Source: Pararcticibacter amylolyticus
GTDB taxonomy: Bacteria > Bacteroidota > Bacteroidia > Sphingobacteriales > Sphingobacteriaceae
Length of the DNA stretch: 51,655 nt
Assembly: GCF_003130405.1 (NCBI RefSeq)
Contig: NZ_QEAS01000008.1
Span: 165,389-217,043 of the forward strand
Reading direction: 5' to 3'
The translations under genes and the position numbers were made by a program. This document shows, piece by piece, positions 43,474 through 50,662 of the stretch. The notes under the pieces were generated by a model. It was not told the DNA's origin. It worked only from the letters and a program-made list of their open reading frames with translations, and did not search any database. Position 1 is the first letter of the stretch; the number at the start of each line of letters is the position of its first letter.

Positions 43474-44019
43474 TTATTCGCGGGTAAAAAAAGTGCCGTA
43501 GGTTACAAGCAGAATAATGAGTTCAGGATGTAAACTCATCTTCAGAAGCTCCAGCACCCGTTGTTTTTGTTTCTTCACGGTATTTACAGACATTTCTAAC
43601 TCTTCGGCCACCTCATGGTTCTTTTTGCCTTCCAAAAAACTTAAACGGGTCAGTTTTATCAGGTGGGGGGGAAGGGATTCTATTGCCAGGTTAACTTCCG
43701 CAATAATTTCGGCAGAAATGATAGCCTCTAAAATGTATTCTTCCGCAGGTTCCGTGCCGGGATGACTGTTCTGAAACTGGCCAACAACCCTGGTATGCCT
43801 CACAACATTCAGGCTGGCATTCTTTACCGAGCGATAGAGAAAATTTTTGATAGCTACAGGATGCGACACTATCTCGTTCCGTTGCTGCCAATAGGCGATA
43901 AAGGCATCCTGGGCAATATCTTCCGACTGTTGTTTATCCTTTGTGATTTGCCAGGAAAAAAAGACGAGCCGGTCATAATATTCCTTAAACAACAAATCCA
44001 ATCGAGGATCAGCAGTCAT
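43474..44019 (-). CDS. ECF RNA polymerase sigma factor, FecI-like (right locus)
   Basis: An ECF sigma factor of about 181 residues. Region 2 reads LFKEYYDRLVFFSWQITKDK and EDIAQDAFIAYWQQRNEI. Region 4 reads ESLPPHLIKLTRLSFLEGKK followed by the helix-turn-helix NHEVAEELEMSVNTVKKQKQ. I start at the ATG at 44019 (MTADPR); an in-frame ATG at 44052 would add 11 residues. A TAACTTTA element at 44060-44067 resembles a -7 box one base off consensus. It heads a minus-strand series sigma, anti-sigma, SusC, SusD, TPR-thioredoxin, DUF4369-thioredoxin. Confidence 0.91.
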   Translation of the reverse strand: MTADPRLDLLFKEYYDRLVFFSWQITKDKQQSEDIAQDAFIAYWQQRNEIVSHPVAIKNFLYRSVKNASLNVVRHTRVVGQFQNSHPGTEPAEEYILEAIISAEIIAEVNLAIESLPPHLIKLTRLSFLEGKKNHEVAEELEMSVNTVKKQKQRVLELLKMSLHPELIILLVTYGTFFTRE

Positions 44020-44303
44020 TTTATGAGAATATAACTTCCGGATTCTGCCCATGCAGATGTAAAGTTAAGTTTTTTTGGGATTTTTTGATAAAAAAAAGGG
44101 GAGAAGGGTGGTTGTTTTTGGAAATATTGGGGAATATACTGGTAAAAAAAGAATTCCATCTCCAATTGGAGATTATAACTAGAAAAAGCCGATTGTTGGT
44201 GATTGCAGACTCAGAGCATGTATTCTTCAGTACAGGCTCTGACTCTGCAATACCATAATTACAACTTTATCATAAATATTGGGAGGCTACGCGATCCAGC
44301 GCT
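44020..44303. other. Intergenic region upstream of the right sigma factor
   Basis: A 284-base gap holding no gene. It contains a TAACTTTA -7-like element on the minus strand (44060-44067), a 16-base perfect palindrome (44158-44173) and a 7-base inverted repeat CAGAGC-type near 44213-44245. The lower half is rich in A and T runs. Confidence 0.5.
44158..44173. promoter_or_regulatory. Perfect 16-bp palindrome, candidate operator
   Basis: ATCTCCAATTGGAGAT is fully self-complementary. It lies about 140 bases upstream of the right sigma-factor start and 130 bases downstream of the VOC lipoprotein stop. Such a long perfect palindrome is typical of a dimeric repressor site. It occurs once in the window as far as I can see. 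Confidence 0.45.
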
Positions 44304-44801
44304 TTACGGATTATATACTCCATTAAACAAAATCACTCTCCAGCCGTCCGGGTCTTCGTATGTTTCGCTTTTGCCTTTCCAATAAGGGTTTTCAGGCTCC
44401 ACGGGCATTATTCCAGTTCCCTGTATTCGTGCATTGGCTTTTTTATAATCATCCGGACGGTCATAGTAGAAAACCAGCAAATTTTCCTTTGTAGGTTCGG
44501 GTAGCGGGGCTCTGTCTATGTGTTGGGTGAATTCCAGGTGATAAGTTTTGTCTGGCATTCCTAACATTACGCCGTCATAACCTAAATGGTCTTCAAATTT
44601 TCCCAATATCTCCAGCCCTAAAGCTTCGTTATAAAATTTCACAACTTCGTTAAGGTTGTTAGTAGGTCTGGCCACTCTGAACTGTACAGCTTTCATTTCG
44701 TTTTTGTTATCAGACGTTTTTAAAGTAGTTTGATTATTACAGGAAGTAAAAGAAGTTAGCGTAATAGCTGATAGAATAAGACTTAATGATTTTCGTTTCA
44801 T
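44304..44801 (-). CDS. Exported VOC-family lipoprotein
   Basis: A 165-residue VOC (glyoxalase fold) protein preceded by a lipoprotein signal (MKRKSLSLILSAITLTSFTS then Cys21), so it should lie outside the cytoplasm, unusual for VOC proteins. VOC motifs: AVQFRVARPTNNLNEVVKFY, NEALGLEILG, YHLEFTQH, NPYWKGKSETYEDPDGWRVI ending LFNG. The start at 44801 gives a clean signal; an internal Met at residue 36 could give a cytoplasmic form. The AraC-type gene lies 78 bases upstream on the same strand and may regulate it. Confidence 0.82.
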   Translation of the reverse strand: MKRKSLSLILSAITLTSFTSCNNQTTLKTSDNKNEMKAVQFRVARPTNNLNEVVKFYNEALGLEILGKFEDHLGYDGVMLGMPDKTYHLEFTQHIDRAPLPEPTKENLLVFYYDRPDDYKKANARIQGTGIMPVEPENPYWKGKSETYEDPDGWRVILFNGVYNP

Positions 44802-44879
44802 AAAATTTGCTTTGATATTACGGGGCAAAATTGCGAACGAAAACTACACCAGGCAATTACAGAAACTCGGTTTGTGTTG

Positions 44880-45767
44880 TCAATTTTCCTGTTTGTTCTG
44901 ATACTGAACAGGAGATATACCTTTCAATCCCTTGAAAAAGCGGGAAAAAGCAGAAGCAGAGGCGAAGCCTAACCTATCGGAAACACATTTTATAGAAATT
45001 GCAGAATACCTTAAAAGTAATTCTGCTTCCAAAATAATCCGGTTCTGAATGAGAGTAAGGGCTGATACTCCTGTCTGATTTTTCACGCATTCGCTGACAT
45101 ATTTTGGCGAAAGACACATTAAGTCGGCATATTCCTTTACCGTCTTGAGCCGATGAAAATTCTTATCTACTAACTTCCTGAACTCATACATTACCTGATA
45201 CTGTCTGTTAATGGACTTATCTGAGTTCAACAGGCACAGTTCGCATACTCTATTATAATTATAAAGTATCTGCAATACATACAGCCTTGAAACTTCAAGA
45301 AAAAAGGGCGACTGATTCTCTATCTCTTCTTTTATTTTTCTGAATTTATACAATGTATCCCTGAAGTTCTTTTTTTTAAGGACGAAAATTGGCGGATAAT
45401 CCGGATTGATGAACAATAGTTCTTCCATGATCTCGCTTTTTACAAATCCTTTCTTTACGAAATCGGCCTGGAAGAGTAAAAGGCATGCATCAAAGTCCGT
45501 AGAAAAATGCCTGATGGAAAAAACTGTATGAGGCGGAATGATAGAAACGGTATAAGGCTGTATGGAAAAACTGTGATGACCGACCACAATATCACAATTC
45601 CCCTGCGCACATAAAATAACCAAATGAAAATTTAACTTAACTGCATCAATAGGTTTCAGGCATTCATTTACACTAAAGACAGAACAACTTGTATCTTTAG
45701 CATCATTCGGCTGAAGACATAAATGCATCCTGATAAAATCTTCTGCTTCTAAAGATTTTACAATCAT
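44880..45767 (-). CDS. AraC-family transcriptional regulator
   Basis: A 295-residue regulator. The N-terminal part is a cupin-like sensing domain (IDAVKLNFHLVILCAQGNCD, FSIQPYTVSIIPPHTVFSIR). The C-terminal third carries the two helix-turn-helix motifs of AraC/XylS proteins (LKTVKEYADLMCLSPKYVSE and IKCVSDRLGFASASAFSRFF followed by GISPVQYQ). It lies upstream of the VOC lipoprotein gene on the same strand and diverges from the DUF4180 gene. Its own promoter is well formed (45880-45910), and 8-base direct repeats nearby could be its operator. Confidence 0.92.
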   Translation of the reverse strand: MIVKSLEAEDFIRMHLCLQPNDAKDTSCSVFSVNECLKPIDAVKLNFHLVILCAQGNCDIVVGHHSFSIQPYTVSIIPPHTVFSIRHFSTDFDACLLLFQADFVKKGFVKSEIMEELLFINPDYPPIFVLKKKNFRDTLYKFRKIKEEIENQSPFFLEVSRLYVLQILYNYNRVCELCLLNSDKSINRQYQVMYEFRKLVDKNFHRLKTVKEYADLMCLSPKYVSECVKNQTGVSALTLIQNRIILEAELLLRYSAISIKCVSDRLGFASASAFSRFFKGLKGISPVQYQNKQEN

Positions 45768-45879
45768 ATTCTACCCGTTATTTTTCCGATACATATACAT
45801 TGCTTTTCTCAGGTGACGGGGAGCTGCATTTATTACGCGTCCTATCAGCGAAGATTACATTGTGAACAAACTTTTAAAC

Positions 45880-45910
45880 CAAAAGTATGCGTTTTGCACT
45901 GATATGCAAT
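45880..45910 (-). promoter_or_regulatory. Bacteroidetes-type promoter of the araC-like gene
   Basis: On the minus strand, ATTG (45910-45907) and TACTTTTG (45887-45880) are separated by exactly 19 bases. TACTTTTG matches the -7 consensus TAnnTTTG exactly, and ATTG is one base off the -33 TTTG. The start of transcription would be near 45873, giving a leader of about 105 bases. Confidence 0.6.
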
Positions 45911-45930
45911 ATCGGGAGAAGTTGCAATAT
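45905..45930. promoter_or_regulatory. TGCAATAT direct repeats, candidate AraC-type operator
   Basis: TGCAATAT occurs at 45905-45912 and again at 45923-45930, 18 bases apart. The first copy overlaps the -33 box of the AraC promoter. Tandem direct half-sites are the usual AraC-family binding pattern, so autoregulation is plausible. Confidence 0.4.
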
Positions 45931-45976
45931 ATATCTTTGTATAGTTACGAAGCAGTATACAACCGAAATTTGAGAA

Positions 45977-46033
45977 GGCTATGCAAGCAGTAAGTCAATT
46001 TTTCCGGCATCAATTATTATTTTCTGCATAGCC
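45977..46033. repeat. 9-bp inverted repeat upstream of the DUF4180 gene
   Basis: GGCTATGCA (45977-45985) and TGCATAGCC (46025-46033) are perfect complements separated by 39 bases, and would form a stem in the DUF4180 leader, 38 bases before the start. No T-run follows. Confidence 0.45.
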
Positions 46034-46071
46034 GGCATACAATAAAGGAACAATCTTGATTAATTTTGAAC

Positions 46072-46440
46072 ATGAATGTAGTTGGCCATACCATAAATAA
46101 CACAAGAATAGCAGAGATACAGGAGGAGGCTATTATTATTAGAAGGCCTGAAGAAGCACTTGATCTTCTGGGTGATCTTTATTATCAGGGATTCGACGGA
46201 ATAATTATCCGGAAGCAGAATATCACAGCAGATTTCTTTGATTTGAAAACCGGCATTGCCGGTGAGATACTTCAAAAGTTTTCAAATTACCGCGTAAAGC
46301 TAGCCATTGCAGGAGATTTTTCATCCTACACAGCAAAGAGTATTACCGACTTTATATATGAAAGTAATAAAAACGGTCATGTCAATTTTCTTAGTTCCGT
46401 AGAAGAAGCATTGACGAAACTGTCAGGTACCGTGTCATAA
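46072..46440 (+). CDS. DUF4180 domain protein
   Basis: A protein of about 122 residues that resembles the DUF4180 family: alternating strands and helices with DLLGDLYYQGFDGIIIRKQN, DFFDLKTGIAGEILQKFSNY and LAIAGDFSSYTAKSITDFIY. The start ATG at 46072 is preferred over a TTG six bases earlier. It has no signal peptide or membrane segment. It stands alone on the plus strand, divergent from the AraC gene, and ends at its own terminator. Biochemical function is not known to me. Confidence 0.82.
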   Translation: MNVVGHTINNTRIAEIQEEAIIIRRPEEALDLLGDLYYQGFDGIIIRKQNITADFFDLKTGIAGEILQKFSNYRVKLAIAGDFSSYTAKSITDFIYESNKNGHVNFLSSVEEALTKLSGTVS

Positions 46441-46469
46441 ACTTTAACTTTGCAAATTCACAATATGAC

Positions 46470-46494
46470 AGCCACCATTACGTGGCTTTTTTTT
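46470..46494 (+). terminator. Intrinsic terminator of the DUF4180 gene
   Basis: AGCCAC (46470-46475) pairs with GTGGCT (46482-46487) around a six-base loop, followed by a run of eight T. It lies 30 bases after the stop codon. Confidence 0.85.
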
Positions 46495-46524
46495 CATATT
46501 ACATCTTGGCTCTGATCACAAAAG

Positions 46525-46558
46525 TGCCCCCAATCAGCGTCTAGCTTCTTTGGGGGCA
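46525..46558. repeat. 9-bp G/C-rich inverted repeat
   Basis: TGCCCCCAA (46525-46533) and TTGGGGGCA (46550-46558) pair perfectly around a 16-base loop. It lies between the DUF4180 terminator and the end of the PhyH gene. No T-run follows on either strand, so a simple terminator call is not supported. Confidence 0.4.
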
Positions 46559-46623
46559 GTGTATCCCGAAAGGCTTCTTTATCACGCCCAGGTATTTTAA
46601 CTTAGGAAGACATTTTTTAATCG

Positions 46624-47403
46624 TCAATCAATTGCCACACGTATCGCCCGCTCAACCGGCGAAAGCCCGGATTCCGAATCGATAATGTTTAATTCGCCCC
46701 GGAGTAAGAGCGGTGGCTGGGCCATGAATTTAGGATTAACACCTCTATGAGATTGAGCAGAATGAACCAAAAATGGATGGCAAAGATAAATTGTACCAGC
46801 TTTGCCTGTCGCAAATACTTCATCGCGGTTTGGCAAGTCGTTCAACCTGGCTGCAATTTCTAAAAATGACAAGCCTTTATCTCCTTCCGGATAAAGCAGC
46901 TTTGCGATATCCATGTGCGACTGTTTGTAGATCACAGTAGGTGCATCTTCGCTGCTTACATCAGAGTATAGAACTAACATGAGCAATGCTCTTCCTTTTG
47001 ATCTGATATTGGCGCGCCATGTAAAGTAGTTTTCCGGATCATCACCCGGGAAACTCACATCCACATGTTTGCCGGTATCATTAGGCAGTTTGCCGGTTGG
47101 AAATCTGACAGGGAATGTGCCGACGCTTTTGCAGGGGATCCAGGTATTTGAGCCTAAAAGCTCGTCGAATATGGTGTATAAAGAAGGCGTATTCACGGAC
47201 TTTATAAACGGCTCCTGTAAATACATGCCTAAGCGAATGACTGGCTCTGTCCAGCTTCCTGGGTTAGAGCGATCAAAAGGAATATCCTGCCATAAAATAT
47301 CTAAGGCAGCATTTGCCACTTCTTTAGAAAACGCGTTGTCAATGCGAACAAATCCATCGTAAATGAAATGTTCAATTTGTTCTTTACTTAAAATGGATGA
47401 CAT
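46624..47403 (-). CDS. Phytanoyl-CoA dioxygenase (PhyH)-like Fe(II)/2-oxoglutarate oxygenase
   Basis: A 259-residue putative Fe(II)- and 2-oxoglutarate-dependent oxygenase of the PhyH family. The facial triad reads H113-V-D115 (TGKHVDVSFPGDD) and a distal His in HPFLVHSAQSHRG (probably H214), with R220 a candidate for the 2-oxoglutarate carboxylate. The N terminus has the family's FIYDGFVRIDNAFSKEV start. I use the ATG at 47403 (MSSILSKEQ); the longer frame to 47445 is less likely. It stands alone. The substrate cannot be predicted. Confidence 0.83.
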   Translation of the reverse strand: MSSILSKEQIEHFIYDGFVRIDNAFSKEVANAALDILWQDIPFDRSNPGSWTEPVIRLGMYLQEPFIKSVNTPSLYTIFDELLGSNTWIPCKSVGTFPVRFPTGKLPNDTGKHVDVSFPGDDPENYFTWRANIRSKGRALLMLVLYSDVSSEDAPTVIYKQSHMDIAKLLYPEGDKGLSFLEIAARLNDLPNRDEVFATGKAGTIYLCHPFLVHSAQSHRGVNPKFMAQPPLLLRGELNIIDSESGLSPVERAIRVAID

Positions 47404-47669
47404 GTTACTATGTAAATTAAAAGCCATCACCCGGCAAAATAGCACGCGTGAAAACTTAATTATTAGAAAATATTAGAATAGGATATACTTACACAGTTGC
47501 ATTACCGTGCACTCTCAAAACTGAGCGGGAAGGATATTATAACATTACAGTCATTCTCATAAGTACAAAACTACATAAAAGTTTAAATAACGCGTTCAAA
47601 TTGAGATAAAACTTCGCTCAGGGGCAAACTGAGACGGATGGTGTGTTACTTGCTCTACTGTATTGGTTA

Positions 47670-47795
47670 CTAAATTTGGTTTTCCATTAGCTTTTCCGGA
47701 TTATTGATACGCATTTCTGCATAAGCTTGCGGAATAAATTGTGCCGTAACTGTAAGTGCGTCTCCTGGTGATAATTCTTTTTCCAGCCAGACAAT
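47670..47795 (-). pseudogene. Possible frameshifted gene remnant
   Basis: A 41-codon minus-strand frame without a start codon, reading IVWLEKELSPGDALTVTAQF and on to EKLMENQI and a stop. Just upstream on that strand, other frames read protein-like pieces (VPKFYQHYTLKRWSPL and DDPFSSIPSSP), consistent with one coding sequence broken by frameshifts. No family is recognised, so this rests on appearance only. Confidence 0.3.
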
Positions 47796-48000
47796 TCAAA
47801 GCGGCGACCAGCGTTTCAAGGTATAATGTTGATAAAACTTAGGGACTACTTGGAATAGAAGAAAAGGGGTCATCTTGGAGATATTAGACAATTAAAGGGC
47901 AGCAGGTAAATTAAAAGGCTAATTCGAAAACAATAGAGTACACATGCTCGTCCAAGCGCTAACTTTATCCGAATGTCGTTCCTTGCTTCAGGTTTGGTCA

Positions 48001-48160
48001 CCCCTCAAGTCGAACATTTAATTAGAGACAGGCTTAAGCCTTTGTGCTACTAAATTAACGGGTCGTACAAAAGAAAGAGTTTTACTTCTGAAAATAGCCA
48101 GTATCGTCTTGCCAGTTCCTGCGCCGCTCTCAAGCATGGAGAATATTCGGGCCAAAGATG
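48001..48160 (-). pseudogene. Possible ATPase remnant with P-loop
   Basis: A minus-strand frame that overlaps the end of the LytTR gene reads ARIFSMLESGAGTGKTILAI and stops after about 50 residues. GAGTGKT fits the Walker A pattern G-x4-GK-[ST]. No Walker B or other helicase motif follows. The opposite strand is also open here, so the match could be chance. Confidence 0.25.
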
Positions 48161-48841
48161 CTACAATTCCTTTAAACAGTTGGAATAAGTGGCGCCTATA
48201 GGAATTTCCTTGTTAGCTACGATCACCTGATTTCGGTCAAACTTTGAAATTTTATCGCGGGCAACAATGTAAGCACGGTGCGTTCTTATAAACTTTTTTG
48301 GTGGCAAAAGCATTAACATTTCTCCAATAGTTGCTCTGGTACTAACGCATCTGTCATTTGTAAGGAAAATCCTGGTATAATTACCCGCAGCTTCAATATA
48401 GGTTATTTCGTTTATTTGAATTTTGATTTGTTCCAACCCATCCTTTATAAAAATGGAGGTATCCTCTGGTTCAAGAGGCTGTTTGCGCAACCTATAAAGT
48501 TCGTAAGCCTTATTGCACGCTTTTAGAAAGCGGGGAAGTGAAAACGGCTTTAAAAGATAATCGATGGCATCCAGTTCAAAACTTTTTACCGCATGCTCCG
48601 AGTAAGCAGTTGTAAAAATAACCATCGGCGGATTATTGATAGTGCTGAGAAAATCGATCCCGCTAATGTCGGGCATTTTTACATCCAGGAATATGAGGTC
48701 AACCTTATTTTGCTGTAAATAGGTGATAGCTTTAAATGCATTGGTAAAAGTTTCTTTAAGCTCAATAAAAGAAGCTTTAGCCGCATGAGATCGGATAATA
48801 TCAAGAGCTAGAGGTTCATCATCAACGGCAATCGCAATCAT
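48161..48841 (-). CDS. LytTR-family response regulator
   Basis: A 226-residue response regulator. The N-terminal receiver has acidic residues D7 and D8, phospho-acceptor D53 (LIFLDVKMPD) and the conserved Lys in DYLLKPF. The C-terminal LytTR DNA-binding domain carries IEAAGNYTRIFLTNDRCVST, IGEMLMLLPPKKFIRTHRAY and the family's NKEIPIG pattern. It is the second gene of an operon, 12 bases after the histidine kinase. Targets may include the divergent glycine-rich protein gene, but this is inference. Confidence 0.95.
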   Translation of the reverse strand: MIAIAVDDEPLALDIIRSHAAKASFIELKETFTNAFKAITYLQQNKVDLIFLDVKMPDISGIDFLSTINNPPMVIFTTAYSEHAVKSFELDAIDYLLKPFSLPRFLKACNKAYELYRLRKQPLEPEDTSIFIKDGLEQIKIQINEITYIEAAGNYTRIFLTNDRCVSTRATIGEMLMLLPPKKFIRTHRAYIVARDKISKFDRNQVIVANKEIPIGATYSNCLKEL

Positions 48842-48853
48842 AAGTAATCAGAT

Positions 48854-50308
48854 TTAATTCGTAAGATTCAATCTTAAGTGAACAAAAAATTCCCTGCTGT
48901 TTTGATGAATGACCAGGTCATGCTTTTCGGGGTAAAGCAACATCAACCGTTGCTTTACATTTTCAAGGCCAATGCCGCTGCGGTGTTTTTCCGGATCATT
49001 CTCATTGCGGAAATGGATACTGTTATGTACATCAAAGTAAAGGGTATTTTGGTCAATTCTTAAGGTAACTTTGATGTGTGATTGATTTTGCAGGCTAATG
49101 CCGTGTTTAAAAGCATTTTCAACAAAAGGGATTAATAACATTGGCGCAATGAGCAGGTCGTCTGTATAGTCTTCTATATCAGAATCAATAGTGATCTCGG
49201 GAGAATTCTCTATCCGGAGTTTTTGTAGTGAAATGTAGTTTCTGAGGTATTCTATATCCCGGGTAAGCAGGATTTTATCCTGCATATTTTCGTCCAGCAT
49301 AAAGCGCATCATATCGCCCAGCCTCTGGATGCCTTCCCCTGTACGATCAGCGTCTTCCTGCAAGGCAGTCGCATATAATGTATTGAGGGCATTAAACATA
49401 AAATGCGGGTTGATCTGAGATTTTAAAAAAGTAAGGTTAGCATCCGATTTTCCGAGTTCGGTTTTTAATGTTGTTATTTCTTCATTCCTTTTGACGTTCC
49501 GCTTATTATAAATATACCTGGCCAGTGGTGTAATTATAAGCAGTTGTGTAAATAAATTTAAAATCGCTAAGATCACAACATCGTTATCGTCACCAATTTT
49601 AACCGAAAGAGAACCTATCGGTCTGTTATAAACCTCCGTTCTGAAGCATAAGCCAGTAAGAAATATGATGATCGTGGATAGTATAGCAATCAGGAACATT
49701 CGCCACCAATAAAATAGGCCTGACCTTTTTTTGCCCGTAGTAACAGGGCAAAAATTATACACAGCATATAAGTAGACCATAATACCCATCAGTACGTCAA
49801 AGAGCGTATAGAATTTAAATAATGAAGGGACGGGCAGATATAAACAACTAATAAGGCTTACAAGTAACCATGATGCGATAAGTAATGAAGCTTCATAATA
49901 TGGTTCGTTGCCTTTGTTATTGACATTTCGCTTAAAGTAAATAACCAGTACTTTTAGAGCAAGCAATGCTGCAAAATACATGTTAACTACACCTGCCAGA
50001 TAGCATAAAGCCATAAAGAAGAGTATCATCGGAGTGCTTTTTGCCGATGTTTCATCCGTGTTCTCAAAAGCCGGGCTTAAGTAAAAGCGAAGTGAAAGGT
50101 ACAGGATAAATACAATAAGATAGCTGAATAGCAAGGGGATGGATTGCTGCCCTATTTGCTGGGTATTGAAATGTTGGTTCCCATATTGATCGATTACATT
50201 ACCGAAAGATAGAAAAGAAAGCAGATATGCACCTATGATGCAACTCGTCACAATCCAGAATTCTATTTTGGCATAACCATTTAATCTGGTATTCACTTGA
50301 TTATTCAT
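48854..50308 (-). CDS. LytS-type membrane sensor histidine kinase
   Basis: A 484-residue kinase. About eight membrane segments fill the first 260 residues (for example FWIVTSCIIGAYLLSFLSFG and LLFSYLIVFILYLSLRFYL). A short coiled coil follows, then the His_kinase domain with the phospho-acceptor His302 in SQINPHFMFNALNTLYATAL. A C-terminal ATPase domain carries IAPMLLIPFVENAFKHGI and the G box RSGIGLENVKQRL. Partner of the LytTR regulator 12 bases downstream. The membrane region has no recognised ligand-binding domain, so the stimulus is unknown. Confidence 0.93.
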   Translation of the reverse strand: MNNQVNTRLNGYAKIEFWIVTSCIIGAYLLSFLSFGNVIDQYGNQHFNTQQIGQQSIPLLFSYLIVFILYLSLRFYLSPAFENTDETSAKSTPMILFFMALCYLAGVVNMYFAALLALKVLVIYFKRNVNNKGNEPYYEASLLIASWLLVSLISCLYLPVPSLFKFYTLFDVLMGIMVYLYAVYNFCPVTTGKKRSGLFYWWRMFLIAILSTIIIFLTGLCFRTEVYNRPIGSLSVKIGDDNDVVILAILNLFTQLLIITPLARYIYNKRNVKRNEEITTLKTELGKSDANLTFLKSQINPHFMFNALNTLYATALQEDADRTGEGIQRLGDMMRFMLDENMQDKILLTRDIEYLRNYISLQKLRIENSPEITIDSDIEDYTDDLLIAPMLLIPFVENAFKHGISLQNQSHIKVTLRIDQNTLYFDVHNSIHFRNENDPEKHRSGIGLENVKQRLMLLYPEKHDLVIHQNSREFFVHLRLNLTN

Positions 50309-50392
50309 CGTTTGAATTTAGTTATTTGTTTACTGCAATGCTACAAAGCCGAAGCAATCACAATATACAAATGTGATAAAACTATAAAAAAA

Positions 50393-50408
50393 TGTGACAA
50401 ACATCACT
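50393..50408. promoter_or_regulatory. CRP/FNR-like palindromic site
   Basis: TGTGA (50393-50397), six bases, TCACT (50404-50408) closely matches the CRP-family core TGTGA-N6-TCACA. It lies 85 bases upstream of the kinase start on one side and about 255 bases upstream of the glycine-rich gene on the other. A further TGTGA half-site begins at 50372. Confidence 0.45.
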
Positions 50409-50524
50409 AAATGGCATAGGTATAACTTGGCTGTCCATCTATTTATAGCTCAAATGCGTATGGGTTTAAGGGTGAGGAAATTATCTACAGATATGCTGGG
50501 GACGGGTATCATTGGAAGTATTGA

Positions 50525-50547
50525 AACAAACTTATACACAGTTTGTT
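50525..50547. promoter_or_regulatory. 8-bp inverted repeat upstream of the glycine-rich gene
   Basis: AACAAACT (50525-50532) and AGTTTGTT (50540-50547) pair perfectly around a seven-base spacer. It lies about 115 bases before the glycine-rich gene's ATG and may be an operator or a hairpin in its leader. Confidence 0.4.
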
Positions 50548-50662
50548 ATTGATGCGAAATTGCTTACAAAATATCAGTATTTTACGTTCATATATCGGTC
50601 GTAGCACTAAAGAATCTATTATTATATACCCTAAGGTAAGGAAATCAATAAAAACGTAACGA

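Larger units (their letters stand above)
45768..46071. other. Divergent promoter region between AraC and DUF4180 genes
   Basis: A 304-base gap without genes. It holds the AraC promoter (45880-45910), two TGCAATAT direct repeats (45905 and 45923), a TATCTTTG -7-like box for the plus strand (45932-45939, no good -33 box) and a 9-base inverted repeat (45977-46033). Confidence 0.6.
47404..48160. other. Gene-poor stretch with probable decayed coding remnants
   Basis: A 757-base stretch without an intact gene between the PhyH-like gene and the LytTR regulator. The minus strand carries short protein-like segments in different frames, listed as possible pseudogene pieces at 47670-47795 and about 48001-48160. 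A CTGAGCG/CGCTCAG inverted pair (47521-47527 and 47615-47621) lies in the left part. Confidence 0.5.
50309..50662. other. Divergent intergenic region with CRP-like and inverted-repeat sites
   Basis: A 354-base gap between the kinase operon (minus) and the glycine-rich protein gene (plus). It is AT-rich and holds a CRP/FNR-like palindrome (50393-50408) and an 8-base inverted repeat (50525-50547). No promoter with both boxes was recognised. Confidence 0.5.

Noticed and set aside
44213-44245. TCAGAGC/GCTCTGA inverted repeat
   Set aside because: Only seven pairs around an 18-base loop with no supporting context; likely chance.
45932-45939. TATCTTTG as a complete promoter for the DUF4180 gene
   Set aside because: The -7 box fits, but no TTTG is found at 19-21 bases upstream and the start codon is 133 bases away.
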